Virus record (IMG/VR): IMGVR_UViG_3300035667_000104
Span: 1 to 38,487 of that record
DNA from: a virus
Strand: one strand, 5' to 3'
DNA: 38,487 nt
Both the position numbers and the translations under genes were made by a program. Positions 25,163 through 32,475 of the stretch are shown here, one piece after another. Within the stretch, counting starts at the first letter, position 1. Each line of letters starts with the position of its first letter. Below the pieces are notes generated by a model. That model was not told the DNA's origin. It searched no databases and worked only from the letters and a program-made list of their open reading frames with translations.

Positions 25163-26172
25163 TGGCCGCCCGCAAGCGCAAGGAGCGCGCCTACGGCATC
25201 GGCCCCGCCGCCGGGTCGCCGGTCGCGGCGATCGACGCCTACTTCCAGCTGTTCGGCGACTCGGCGATCGCGGCGGCGACCTACACCGCGGACGGCGCCT
25301 ACATCGCGGACCGGGGAACGCCGGCACCGTTCGAGCCGATCACGCCGCGGACCTTCGCGGTCTATTCGGCCACACTCGCCGGGCCGGCGATCGGCTGGCT
25401 GCCGCTCCGCCTGGACTTCGACACCGCGGAGGAGGTGGCTCCGAACGGCCTCCGGATCTGGTCGCCGAGCGATGGCGCCGAGGGCGAGGTGTTCGCCTAC
25501 GACCTCGACGGCTGGGTCCTGCACGGCGGCGGATACGATCCAGCGGGCGATCACACCTGGTGGATCGAGCGCGAGGCCGCCGCGAACCAGATCGGCGCCG
25601 GCTGGTTCACCCGGTTTCGCCTGCGCCGCTCGGGACCGAAGTTCGGCGGGGTCACCGCCACGATGCGGGAAGTCAACCTGCCCCACCCGGGCGGCGCCTA
25701 CGCGACCTTTTCCGCATGGGAGGCGTGGGTCGGCACCGGCGGTTTCCAGCTCGGCGCCTCGGCCGCGCGCTTCGACCATCGCTGCTACACGTCGGGGACC
25801 GAGCCGCACGACTTCGCGATCGTCTTTCCGCTGGCCGGCGATCTGCCGAGCAGCTCGTTCGACGACGACACGTTCGGCGCGGTGAGCGGGCTCTACTACT
25901 TCGGCACGCCCGGGATCGGCGCCACGGTCGGCCGCCTCAGCGAACCGGCCGACCTCTACCGCCTGGCCCTCGACGTCGACGGCGCGCCCACGCCGCATCT
26001 GGAAAGCGTCATCGGCTGGAACGTCTATGCGGCGGACCAGATCGCGTATTGGACCGGCACCGGTCAGGTCCTCGCCGGCGGCGCGCTCGGACTCGACGTG
26101 ATCGAGACCATCACCGTCGAAGACCATCCGGTCTACGGACAGCCCTCGTTTGTGTTTCGGAGGCCGACATGA
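25162..26172 (+). CDS. Hypothetical tail-tip or receptor-binding protein
   Basis: A 336-aa protein from ATG 25162 (TGATG overlap). A basic start (MAARKRKERAYG) is followed by a beta-rich, aromatic-rich body: TFAVYSATLAGPAIGWLPLRL, DHTWWIEREAA and YATFSAWEAWVG. This composition fits a receptor-binding or baseplate protein with jelly-roll domains. No homologue recognised. It overlaps the next gene by ATGA, and belongs to a run of tail-tip genes that are all translationally coupled. Confidence 0.6.
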   Translation: MAARKRKERAYGIGPAAGSPVAAIDAYFQLFGDSAIAAATYTADGAYIADRGTPAPFEPITPRTFAVYSATLAGPAIGWLPLRLDFDTAEEVAPNGLRIWSPSDGAEGEVFAYDLDGWVLHGGGYDPAGDHTWWIEREAAANQIGAGWFTRFRLRRSGPKFGGVTATMREVNLPHPGGAYATFSAWEAWVGTGGFQLGASAARFDHRCYTSGTEPHDFAIVFPLAGDLPSSSFDDDTFGAVSGLYYFGTPGIGATVGRLSEPADLYRLALDVDGAPTPHLESVIGWNVYAADQIAYWTGTGQVLAGGALGLDVIETITVEDHPVYGQPSFVFRRPT

Positions 26173-27665
26173 GTTTCGAAGTCCTCACGCCCGCGGGCGA
26201 TCCCTTCAACGACGCGGCCGCGCCCCCCTGGGCGGCGGGGACCGAGACGGACGTGCTGGAGGCCCGGGTCTGGTGGTCGCGCACGGACTCGTCGCCGTCG
26301 CCGGCCGCGGACGTGATCGTGATGTTGGAGATCGAGGATCCGGGCGAGCCGGGCACCTGGCTGTCGGCGGGGCTCGCGCCGCTCGACGAGAGGTGGGCCA
26401 GAGTCCGGGTGGTCGACGAGGTCACCACGGCGCATCCCGAGATGGGCGCGCAGCGAACGGACTGGACGCCGCTCGGCGGCGGCGCCGTGTTGCGGCTCGA
26501 TCCGATCTCGGCCGGCTGCGCGCGGGCGCTGGAGGTCAAGTGGATCATCCCCGGTTTCGCCCAGCCGGCGCCCTACCGGGTGCGGTTGACGCCGATCGGC
26601 AACGCGCGCGCCATCGCGTTGCCCGCCGGGGTGACCGACGTCGACCGGGGCATCCTCACCGGCGTCGGCGACCTCTCGTGGTCCGGCCTGGTGCGCGGCG
26701 GCGAGGTCACCCCCTCCGGCACGCCCGATGACGAGCTCCACGTCGCCGCGCTCCAGTACCTGCACCGCGGCCGCCTGCTGGGCCTGCCGCAGACGACCGC
26801 GACCTTGGACGATGAGGACGTCGACGGCGATCCGCTCGCCGCGGGAGAGGCCTACATGGCGCTCCTCAGCCTGGACGCCGCCGGGCTGCTCGTCACCAAG
26901 GGCACCAAGGCGATCAGCCCCGTGCGCCCCGCCCTGGCCGCGGGGGACGTATTTCTACGCTGGGCCGTCGTCCGCTATACCGGCGGCGCGCCCGAGATCG
27001 CCGGCACGGACCTGGAGGGGGAGACCCTCTACGACCGATTCATGGCCATCGCCGGCCCCGGCCGGGCCGTGGCCATCCACCCCGGCCGCGCGATCGGCGG
27101 CGGCACCCTCCGCCACCGCGGAGACCGCGAGACGATCGCCCTGCCCGCCAGCGCGACCCGGTGGATCTGGCAGCTGGCCACCGGCGCCTACGACCTCACG
27201 ACGGTGGACGTCGCGCCGGAGAGCACGGCGATCGCGCTCTGGCAGGTCACGACCAACGCCACGGACGTGACCGCCCTGGTCGACCGGCGCCTCTACGCCG
27301 GCGGCGCGTCCGTGTTCAACCTCGGCGGCGAGGCGCCGGGCTCGCCGGGGGAGGTCGCCTCGCAGCTTGCGTGGGAGGGGCGGCTGTGGATTGAGCGGGT
27401 GCTGTGGCGGGTCGACACCCACGGCGCGGCCACGGCCGGCGCGTCGACCTTGGCGGTGTTGGTCGACGGCGTCTCGATATTTTCCGGAGCGGGATCCCGA
27501 GTGCCCGCAATTGCATGGGACGCGGATCCGCTCTACGACAACGGCGCGCTGCCCGAGGCCTGCGAGATTCGCGCCGGCCAGATCGTCTCAGTCGAGACGG
27601 CGACCTACCCGACTGGCGGCGCGCCTGGGTGGGTGGAGTGCCTGCTCGTTTGCCGGAGGGGATGA
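26169..27665 (+). CDS. Hypothetical tail fibre / tail-tip protein
   Basis: A 498-aa beta-rich protein from ATG 26169 (ATGA overlap). It includes RVWWSRTDSSPSPAADVIVM, an ALPAGVTDVDRGILTG stretch and a C-terminal part, WRVDTHGAATAGASTLAVL, that looks like a small head domain on the end of a fibre. This end pattern (beta-sandwich with IQVGQRVSVETA-like strands) is frequent in fibre C-termini. It is the last big structural gene before the holin-like genes, where fibres usually lie. No hydrolase motif seen. Confidence 0.6.
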   Translation: MSFEVLTPAGDPFNDAAAPPWAAGTETDVLEARVWWSRTDSSPSPAADVIVMLEIEDPGEPGTWLSAGLAPLDERWARVRVVDEVTTAHPEMGAQRTDWTPLGGGAVLRLDPISAGCARALEVKWIIPGFAQPAPYRVRLTPIGNARAIALPAGVTDVDRGILTGVGDLSWSGLVRGGEVTPSGTPDDELHVAALQYLHRGRLLGLPQTTATLDDEDVDGDPLAAGEAYMALLSLDAAGLLVTKGTKAISPVRPALAAGDVFLRWAVVRYTGGAPEIAGTDLEGETLYDRFMAIAGPGRAVAIHPGRAIGGGTLRHRGDRETIALPASATRWIWQLATGAYDLTTVDVAPESTAIALWQVTTNATDVTALVDRRLYAGGASVFNLGGEAPGSPGEVASQLAWEGRLWIERVLWRVDTHGAATAGASTLAVLVDGVSIFSGAGSRVPAIAWDADPLYDNGALPEACEIRAGQIVSVETATYPTGGAPGWVECLLVCRRG

Positions 27666-28030
27666 TGACGGATGACACCGAGTTCCGCTTGCGCACGCTG
27701 GAGACTGGTCTCGTGGCGCTTCAGACCACTCTCAAGCTCTTCATGGAGGACAGTCGCCGCCTTACCGAAAGGATTGAGGCGGTCCTGGTGGGCCGCTCCG
27801 GGGAGACGGAGCGCGATCAGACGGCGCGACGTGACATCGATAGTGCGCACGAAAAAATTCGCGCGATCGACCTGACGGTGTCCGCCCAAAACTTGGCCCT
27901 CAACCAGAGGGCGGACCGGGCCGAGGCTCGTTTGAACCGGCTTTATTGGTTCGCCCTCGGGGGCATCGCGGTCCTGAAATTCCTGGGAAAGGTTGTCCCC
28001 GATAACTGGCTGCAAATCCTGGCACCGTAA
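27662..28030 (+). CDS. XhlA-like membrane-anchored coiled-coil lysis protein
   Basis: A 122-aa protein. A coiled coil spans residues about 5-85 (FRLRTLETGLVALQTTLKLF, then RDIDSAHEKIRAIDLTVSAQ). A single C-terminal membrane segment, YWFALGGIAVLKFLGKVV, lies at about 98-115. This layout matches XhlA/haemolysin-type accessory proteins that work with a holin. ATG 27662 overlaps the fibre stop (ATGA); a second ATG follows directly. It is next to the holin-like gene, supporting a lysis role. Confidence 0.65.
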   Translation: MMTDDTEFRLRTLETGLVALQTTLKLFMEDSRRLTERIEAVLVGRSGETERDQTARRDIDSAHEKIRAIDLTVSAQNLALNQRADRAEARLNRLYWFALGGIAVLKFLGKVVPDNWLQILAP

Positions 28031-28042
28031 AAAGGAGATCCC

Positions 28043-28333
28043 ATGAACGTGCTCAACATCCTCCTCCGCGTCCCCCGGTCCGGCCTCGGACTGCTGCACC
28101 GGCAGTACTACCGCGTGTCCCGCGAAAAGGCCACGCTGTTGGTCGGCGGGTTGATCAACCTCGGCCAGGCGTTCGGCTGGATGCACCTGTCGCCCGAGCA
28201 GTTGATCGCCGTGAACACGTCGATCGCCGCCGTCTTCGGCGTCTTCTGGCGCGACCGGACGGCGCAGGAGACCGCGGCGGTGGCGGACTCGGCCGAGGCG
28301 GTGCAGGGGCTGAAGGCGGAGCGGATTCAGTAG
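28043..28333 (+). CDS. Holin-like small membrane protein
   Basis: A 96-aa protein with AAAAAGGAGATCCC upstream of ATG 28043, a strong ribosome binding site. Two hydrophobic segments (residues about 30-46, KATLLVGGLINLGQAFGW, and 51-68, LIAVNTSIAAVFGVFW) are separated by a short polar turn, followed by a charged tail. Size, topology and position after an XhlA-like gene suggest the holin that forms holes in the inner membrane at lysis. No family is certain, and no endolysin lies next to it. Confidence 0.6.
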   Translation: MNVLNILLRVPRSGLGLLHRQYYRVSREKATLLVGGLINLGQAFGWMHLSPEQLIAVNTSIAAVFGVFWRDRTAQETAAVADSAEAVQGLKAERIQ

Positions 28334-28369
28334 CCGCCGCTTCTCGTTTCTTCATTTCACTTGCGCCCC

Positions 28370-29422
28370 ATGCCCAGTCGACTCCAGCGTCTCTACGCCC
28401 TCGGCACCGCGGCGCGATCCGTCACGGCGGATCTCGTCGCGCTCCAGCAGGTTGCCGACGGCGTGGAGACGTCTCTCGCCAACCTGTCCAGTTCGAAAGG
28501 GAGCGGCGCCGTGGATGCCGTCAGCCAGCTGCGCGGTGCTCTATCGTCGGCGAGCGAGGGGTTGCAACATCACCTGCAGAGCACGGAATCGATGTTGCAC
28601 AGCGAAGCGCAAAAACTCCTCGGCACCGGGGGCGATATCCTCCGCACGCTCGTGGGTTTGGTGGGTACGCTGGCCCAGGTGGCGGGCAGCGGCGGCGGGA
28701 TCACCCCAAGCGGGGGGCAACTAACCACGGGATCGCAGGGCCAATGGAGTTTCACCGGCGGGGCAGGCGCGGCCGCGGGCAACCTGTATGGGGCTGGTGG
28801 GGGCGGTTTAGGTAATGCACCCCCACCCTCTGGCAGCGGAACGGGCGGCGGGGGGAGCGGTGGGAGCACATCGGGTGGTGGTGGCGCGACCGGAAGTGGC
28901 GGCAATGGCGAGCCACTCTTCTATCAAACCGGTGGGGGGTACGGCACAACGATCGACCCCAAGTTTCCAACCCTGGGAAACGCTGGCGCTGACCTCAATC
29001 TTACGGGAGCCCAACTCCCGCCCCTGCCGGGTCTCTTCGACGAGATTCGCGGCGGCATCATAAACTTTGAAGAGTTCCTAAGCGACTACGCCTCGCAGCG
29101 AATTCCCAGCGGCGTGAACGCCATTCAGGACGCGCTCTCGAAGCTCAACCCCAGGGAGTACGAGCAGAAGATCCTCGAGATCGCGCAGGCCCTCCGCAAG
29201 GGCCAACTCCAAATCGACGAGGTCTTGGAGTACCTGGAGAAGACGGGATCCAAGGTGCAGGCTCAGTTTGCCGCGATCATCAAGGCCTTCCGGGAAGGCA
29301 ACATCTCGATCGAGGTCTTGAAGTATCAGCTCTCGCTGCTCGCGATCAGTCTGCCGGAAGGCGCTTTCACCGCGCTCGCTGAGGAGCTGGCCGACCAGGC
29401 TATACAACAGGGGAACCGGTGA
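28370..29422 (+). CDS. Hypothetical 350-aa protein with Gly-rich linker
   Basis: Last gene of the late run. The N-terminus (residues about 10-95) is helical with QLRGALSSASEGLQHHLQST. Then comes a Gly/Ser-rich low-complexity linker (about 105-185, with GGGGSGGSTSGGGG) and a C-terminal helical domain (about 230-345) of heptad type (EILEIAQALRKGQLQIDEVL-like). Two helical parts joined by a flexible linker suggest a structural or host-attachment protein rather than an enzyme. It takes the place where an endolysin might be expected, but no catalytic motif could be found. Start ATG 28370; a TTG at 28361 is in frame. Confidence 0.6.
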   Translation: MPSRLQRLYALGTAARSVTADLVALQQVADGVETSLANLSSSKGSGAVDAVSQLRGALSSASEGLQHHLQSTESMLHSEAQKLLGTGGDILRTLVGLVGTLAQVAGSGGGITPSGGQLTTGSQGQWSFTGGAGAAAGNLYGAGGGGLGNAPPPSGSGTGGGGSGGSTSGGGGATGSGGNGEPLFYQTGGGYGTTIDPKFPTLGNAGADLNLTGAQLPPLPGLFDEIRGGIINFEEFLSDYASQRIPSGVNAIQDALSKLNPREYEQKILEIAQALRKGQLQIDEVLEYLEKTGSKVQAQFAAIIKAFREGNISIEVLKYQLSLLAISLPEGAFTALAEELADQAIQQGNR

Positions 29423-29485
29423 ATCCCGATACGGCGTCGGCGCAAGCTGCTTGGGTTTTGACCACCCCCTACGACCAGAAATAAT

Positions 29486-29902
29486 TCAGTTAAAAACAAA
29501 CTCAGAGCCGAACTGCTCCCGGTGCGCTACCAGGTAGGCGTCCACGAACTTCTGCGGCGGGCAGGGCGCAAGTTCCGAGTGGAGCCTCTCTCGGATATCG
29601 TCGTCCATCAGGTTGACGACGGCGTCGAAGGGCTGGGATCTCCCGGCGATTTTGACTAGCTGAGGACGGCCACCGAGGAGACCGTTTCGCCGCGATGCCT
29701 CGGCTTTGACTTCGCTCGTCGCCTTGCCGCCCTCGCTGCCCAACTGGGCGGCAAAGCGGTAGGACTCGACGGCACTTTTTATGGTGGCGAAACCGACGCC
29801 GTCTTGCGTCGGCTCCCTGCCGTCCGGCGCCGTCGCCCGGAAAACCCCGTTCTCATGTTGCCACAACACATAGGCTCTCTCACGCCGAATAATCCGCCAC
29901 AT
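29486..29902 (-). CDS. Hypothetical protein with GGRP motif; second gene of leftward pair
   Basis: A 138-aa protein. Residues 48-80 carry the motif FAAQLGSEGGKATSEVKAEA then SRRNGLLGGRP, a GGK...GGRP pattern I know from short bacterial proteins of unknown or regulatory function. The C-terminal 50 residues (NLMDDDIRERLHSELAPCPP on) look like a compact helical domain. It starts 1 base past the stop of the upstream gene, so both form one transcription unit controlled from 30346-30375. A toxin-antitoxin-like or anti-defence pair is a possible reading; the sequence does not prove it. Confidence 0.7.
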   Translation of the reverse strand: MWRIIRRERAYVLWQHENGVFRATAPDGREPTQDGVGFATIKSAVESYRFAAQLGSEGGKATSEVKAEASRRNGLLGGRPQLVKIAGRSQPFDAVVNLMDDDIRERLHSELAPCPPQKFVDAYLVAHREQFGSEFVFN

Positions 29903-29903
29903 C

Positions 29904-30338
29904 TCAGACTCCCCGCCCTGGCAACGAAATCATGATCGAGCCGTCCTCGAAACCACCCTCAATCCTAGGCCCGAGATCATGAACGTCGGCTCCTGTCAGT
30001 TCGATCCGAGTTGATCCCGTCTCTGGATTAACCCATAGACGCGCACGAACCTGCCGCCACACAGCCCCGGGCGGGAGCGATCCGAACAAATCGTCACCGC
30101 GGCCCGGGAGCACTCCAAACTGTGGGGTGATGGTCACACCCATCTCAAACCACCCATCGCTGCTCTCGCTGGAAATCAACTGCGCATCAACAGTGATTGA
30201 TCCGTACGACTCAGGAGCGAAAGGGATATAGGGGCGCCCAAAACGATCCTTGATCAAGGGAGCAATCAAGGCGTGCTCCCACGCATTGTCAGGGGCCACG
30301 GCGAAGAGGTCGGCGGCAACGGTCTGTAGGTATCTCAT
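29904..30338 (-). CDS. Hypothetical 144-aa protein; first gene of leftward autoregulated pair
   Basis: Starts at ATG 30338 (MRYLQTVAADLFAVAP); a GTG at 30347 is in frame but lies upstream of the predicted transcription start. The protein begins helical and then is beta-rich (GSITVDAQLISS, FEMGVTITPQFG). It has no helix-turn-helix, so any operator-binding role would rest with its partner or with an unseen fold. Unknown family. A promoter with a 19-bp palindrome in its spacer lies directly in front, and the mRNA would begin at or next to the ATG, giving leaderless translation. Confidence 0.7.
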   Translation of the reverse strand: MRYLQTVAADLFAVAPDNAWEHALIAPLIKDRFGRPYIPFAPESYGSITVDAQLISSESSDGWFEMGVTITPQFGVLPGRGDDLFGSLPPGAVWRQVRARLWVNPETGSTRIELTGADVHDLGPRIEGGFEDGSIMISLPGRGV

Positions 30339-30345
30339 GGCCGAC

Positions 30346-30375
30346 ACAGTAACCCAAGGGCCTTGGGTTTGTCAA
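30346..30375 (-). promoter_or_regulatory. Leftward promoter with operator palindrome in its spacer
   Basis: On the minus strand, TTGACA (30375-30370) is followed after 18 bases by TACTGT (30351-30346), about 7 bases before ATG 30338. The spacer holds a perfect 19-bp palindrome, AACCCAAGG-N-CCTTGGGTT, at 30351-30369. A protein bound there would block RNA polymerase, the usual arrangement for an autoregulated operon. Confidence 0.65.
30351..30369. repeat. Perfect 19-bp palindrome (operator candidate)
   Basis: AACCCAAGG, one central base, CCTTGGGTT. It lies wholly between the -35 and -10 elements of the promoter for the 29486-30338 gene pair and is not found elsewhere in the window by eye. Confidence 0.75.
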
Positions 30376-30422
30376 GGGGCGAGATCGCTATCCACCGTGC
30401 CGGGGTTCTCTCCCATCACTCA

Positions 30423-31145
30423 CTACCCCTCCCACCTGGCACGGGGACGCACGGTGATCGACCGGCCGTAAATGTTCAGCGGGATCGAGACGTCGTAGGG
30501 CGTGTAGGTGCCCGCCTCCACCTGAACTGAGACACGCTTGGAAGTCGCCACGCTGCCATCTACGACCAACTCAAGGATGGCGATCCCAACCACCTTGGTC
30601 GAGCTGCCGTTGTAGACGCGGCCAATCAAGCGGTAGGTCCCGCCGATAACGCCTGTCGGGAGGATCGCGGGCTCGGGCAGGTAGGGCTGATACGCCGCCA
30701 CCGTCGCGCCGTGGCGCGACGCCTGCAGAGCGAGCTCGATAGCGTTGCGGTAGTACTCGTTCTGTGCGATCGCAGCGTTGAGGTTTTCAGCCACCCGCAC
30801 ATAGTTAGCCTTGTACTCTTCCGAACGCCCGCGTTCTGTTGCCAGGGCCGCCTCGAGGTCCGCGATGTGCGTCCGTAGATCCGCCTCAGAGCTACCTTCG
30901 CTGAGGGCTGTGCCTTCCGCGCCCGAAGACAGCGCCGGTTCGCTGACGAGAGGCGGTGCGCTCACCGGCAGGGGTCGCCGTGGCAATTGGGGGCGATCCG
31001 ACGTGGCGCTGACTGTCGGTACCGGTTCCGAGTCCCGACCAAGGGTGAACCATAGCCCCGCAACGACGGCCAAAATGACCAGAGCGCCGGCCAGCCACAA
31101 GCCATAATTTGGAGTCTCTCTCGCCGCGTAGCCCTGTCCCGTCAT
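30423..31145 (-). CDS. Membrane-anchored protein with coiled coil and FxLYD-like domain
   Basis: A 240-aa protein with one N-terminal membrane segment (residues about 15-36, LWLAGALVILAVVAGLWFTL), a Pro/Ser-rich linker, a coiled-coil stretch (about 88-135, with DLRTHIADLEAALATERGRS), and a C-terminal beta domain (about 165-235: LIGRVYNGSSTKVVGIAILE, then VQVEAGTYTPYDVSIPL) that resembles FxLYD-type beta sandwiches. Most of the chain would lie outside the membrane. GGAGGT lies 8 bases before the ATG. It may be a lysogenic-conversion protein, or a spanin-like protein, but length and domain make the latter less likely. Confidence 0.72.
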   Translation of the reverse strand: MTGQGYAARETPNYGLWLAGALVILAVVAGLWFTLGRDSEPVPTVSATSDRPQLPRRPLPVSAPPLVSEPALSSGAEGTALSEGSSEADLRTHIADLEAALATERGRSEEYKANYVRVAENLNAAIAQNEYYRNAIELALQASRHGATVAAYQPYLPEPAILPTGVIGGTYRLIGRVYNGSSTKVVGIAILELVVDGSVATSKRVSVQVEAGTYTPYDVSIPLNIYGRSITVRPRARWEG

Positions 31146-31250
31146 TGGCTGACCTCCACAAACTATTCGTGGTTCTCGCGTTTCTTACATATCACAGCGG
31201 TCCTACCCCGTGAGCTTAGCCGCACTGTGCTTTTACTGCCGCTCGCCCGG

Positions 31251-31267
31251 TGCGCCGAGTCGGCGCA
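31251..31267. promoter_or_regulatory. Perfect 17-bp palindrome upstream of peptide gene
   Basis: TGCGCCGA-G-TCGGCGCA, 30 bases before the ATG of the 33-aa gene at 31298. It could be an operator for that gene or a hairpin in its leader. It lies in the 152-bp gap between the divergent membrane-protein gene and the peptide gene. Different in sequence from the palindromes at 32921-32974. Confidence 0.55.
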
Positions 31268-31297
31268 TCGCCATGGTCGGGCGGTTTTGGAGGACGT

Positions 31298-31399
31298 ATG
31301 TCCCTGATCGACCTGATTCAAATCATCCTGGGCCGGCCGCAACCGCCGATCACCAACGGAGGTTGTGATCTGAACCCGGATGGCAACTGCAAGCCCTAA
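31298..31399 (+). CDS. 33-aa cysteine-containing peptide, candidate signal peptide
   Basis: ATG 31298 has TTGGAGGA, with GGAGGA 3 bases before the start. The peptide opens with a hydrophobic stretch, SLIDLIQIIL, then GRPQPPIT, then NGGCDLNPDGNCKP with two cysteines near the end. It ends 45 bases before the stop of the facing TPR gene, with a terminator between. Too short for default gene callers. No homology claimed. The layout (hydrophobic start, processed-looking C-terminal part, next to a TPR and HTH gene) suggests a secreted or processed signalling peptide. A small toxin or regulatory leader peptide is also possible. Confidence 0.6.
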   Translation: MSLIDLIQIILGRPQPPITNGGCDLNPDGNCKP

Positions 31400-31408
31400 G
31401 CGGGCCTT

Positions 31409-31444
31409 CGCGAGGGGCTGCGTCCCGCGGCTCCTCGCGTGTTT
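31409..31444 (+). terminator. Strong hairpin terminator after peptide gene
   Basis: A 13-bp stem (CGCGAGGGGCTGC at 31409-31421 with GCGGCTCCTCGCG at 31427-31439; two G-U pairs in RNA), a 5-base loop and TGTTT after. It ends the short rightward peptide transcript and probably also the leftward TPR transcript, whose stop codon is at 31444-31446. Confidence 0.7.
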
Positions 31445-32475
31445 CACGCCCGGCGAATCAACCGTCTCGCCTCAACCGCGAGAGCAGCGAGTAGGCCCGT
31501 CCCTTTGTCCGCGCGTTCACTGGCGGCCCGGAGGATTGCCAGAGCTAGACCAGTCCTGCAGACGCCCGAATTGACCAGCAGCGTCTGCGCTTCAATGGTG
31601 ACCCTTCGCGCAACGATCGGACGCCCCGCGAGGGTTTCGATGGCTGCCAAATCCAGACTGGCCAGTGCCGCATTCTTAAAGTCTCCGATGACAGAGAGCC
31701 CCTCCCGCGCCTGTTCCATGTGTGCTCTCGCCGCTGAATATGCCTCTAGGCCTGCCAGGACTCGGCCGCGTAACCAATCCAACTGGATCGCAGCACGCGG
31801 CCCACCGGATTCGATGAGATCCTCGCGAGCAGATAGTGCCGCCAAGATCTCAACCGCTCTGCGGCTGTCACCCGTGTCAGACAGCGCGGAGACCGTCGCA
31901 TGCAGCGCCGCAAGGACAAGCACGGGGCCGTCGACGCGGTTCAGTGCAAACCTCAGGAAGGGGAGGGCGCCAGCAGGCTCCCCGGCGTACCGCAGGACAA
32001 TGCCGGTTGAGAGGGCGACCTTACCCTGCCCTGCCGTGTCGCAGAGTTGCTCTCGGCGCCTCATAGCAGATCGCGCGGCCGTCAGCGCGGCCGTCCAGTC
32101 CTCGGCACCCTCATGTATCCAGATTGAGAGTTCTTCTGCCAATGCGCGCGTGGGATCCGCTTGCTGCCCGGCGCGGTCCAGCTCCAACTTCGCCGACGCC
32201 ATTTCGAGCCGCGCGGCGCGGATGTCGCCGGCGCAGCGGTGGGCGTTGGCGAGATAGGCCCGGGCGCGGCCACGAATTTCATGGCACTCATGCCCTTCAC
32301 CTAGGTTGGACGAGAGGGCCAGCGTGACAGCTCGCGCTGCCAGTGCCTTCATTTCCGCGATGTTCGAATGTCGCTTTGAGTAGGACAATTCGAGGAGTGT
32401 TTCAATCGTCTCTAGCCGAGCCGCGATCGCGCTAGGTCCCGCTGTCGGCCGGTGGGCGAGGCGAGCGGCCCTCAC
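31444..32475 (-). CDS. TPR-repeat protein, partner of XRE repressor
   Basis: A 343-aa all-helical protein made of degenerate tetratricopeptide repeats: MKALAARAVTLALSSNLGEG, then IRGRARAYLANAHRCAGDIR, GKVALSTGIVLRYAGEPAGA, LHATVSALSDTGDSRRAVEI, and RGRVLAGLEAYSAARAHMEQ. The helix-turn-helix pairs of about 35-40 residues with A/G at the usual contact positions support TPR. GTG 32475 overlaps the XRE stop (GTGA), so the two proteins are probably made together and bind each other. TPR domains of this length form the peptide-binding part of RRNPP receptors (Rap, PlcR, AimR), but there HTH and TPR are in one chain. No HTH or catalytic motif seen. Confidence 0.75.
   Translation of the reverse strand: MRAARLAHRPTAGPSAIAARLETIETLLELSYSKRHSNIAEMKALAARAVTLALSSNLGEGHECHEIRGRARAYLANAHRCAGDIRAARLEMASAKLELDRAGQQADPTRALAEELSIWIHEGAEDWTAALTAARSAMRRREQLCDTAGQGKVALSTGIVLRYAGEPAGALPFLRFALNRVDGPVLVLAALHATVSALSDTGDSRRAVEILAALSAREDLIESGGPRAAIQLDWLRGRVLAGLEAYSAARAHMEQAREGLSVIGDFKNAALASLDLAAIETLAGRPIVARRVTIEAQTLLVNSGVCRTGLALAILRAASERADKGTGLLAALAVEARRLIRRA

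Noticed and set aside
30423-31145. Spanin pair
   Set aside because: Single gene, no lipobox partner, and a C-terminal beta domain; location and direction do not match the lysis block.
31163-31447. 94-codon minus-strand ORF over the peptide gene
   Set aside because: Basic, low-order composition, antisense to the RBS-supported 33-aa gene and to the hairpin; no RBS.
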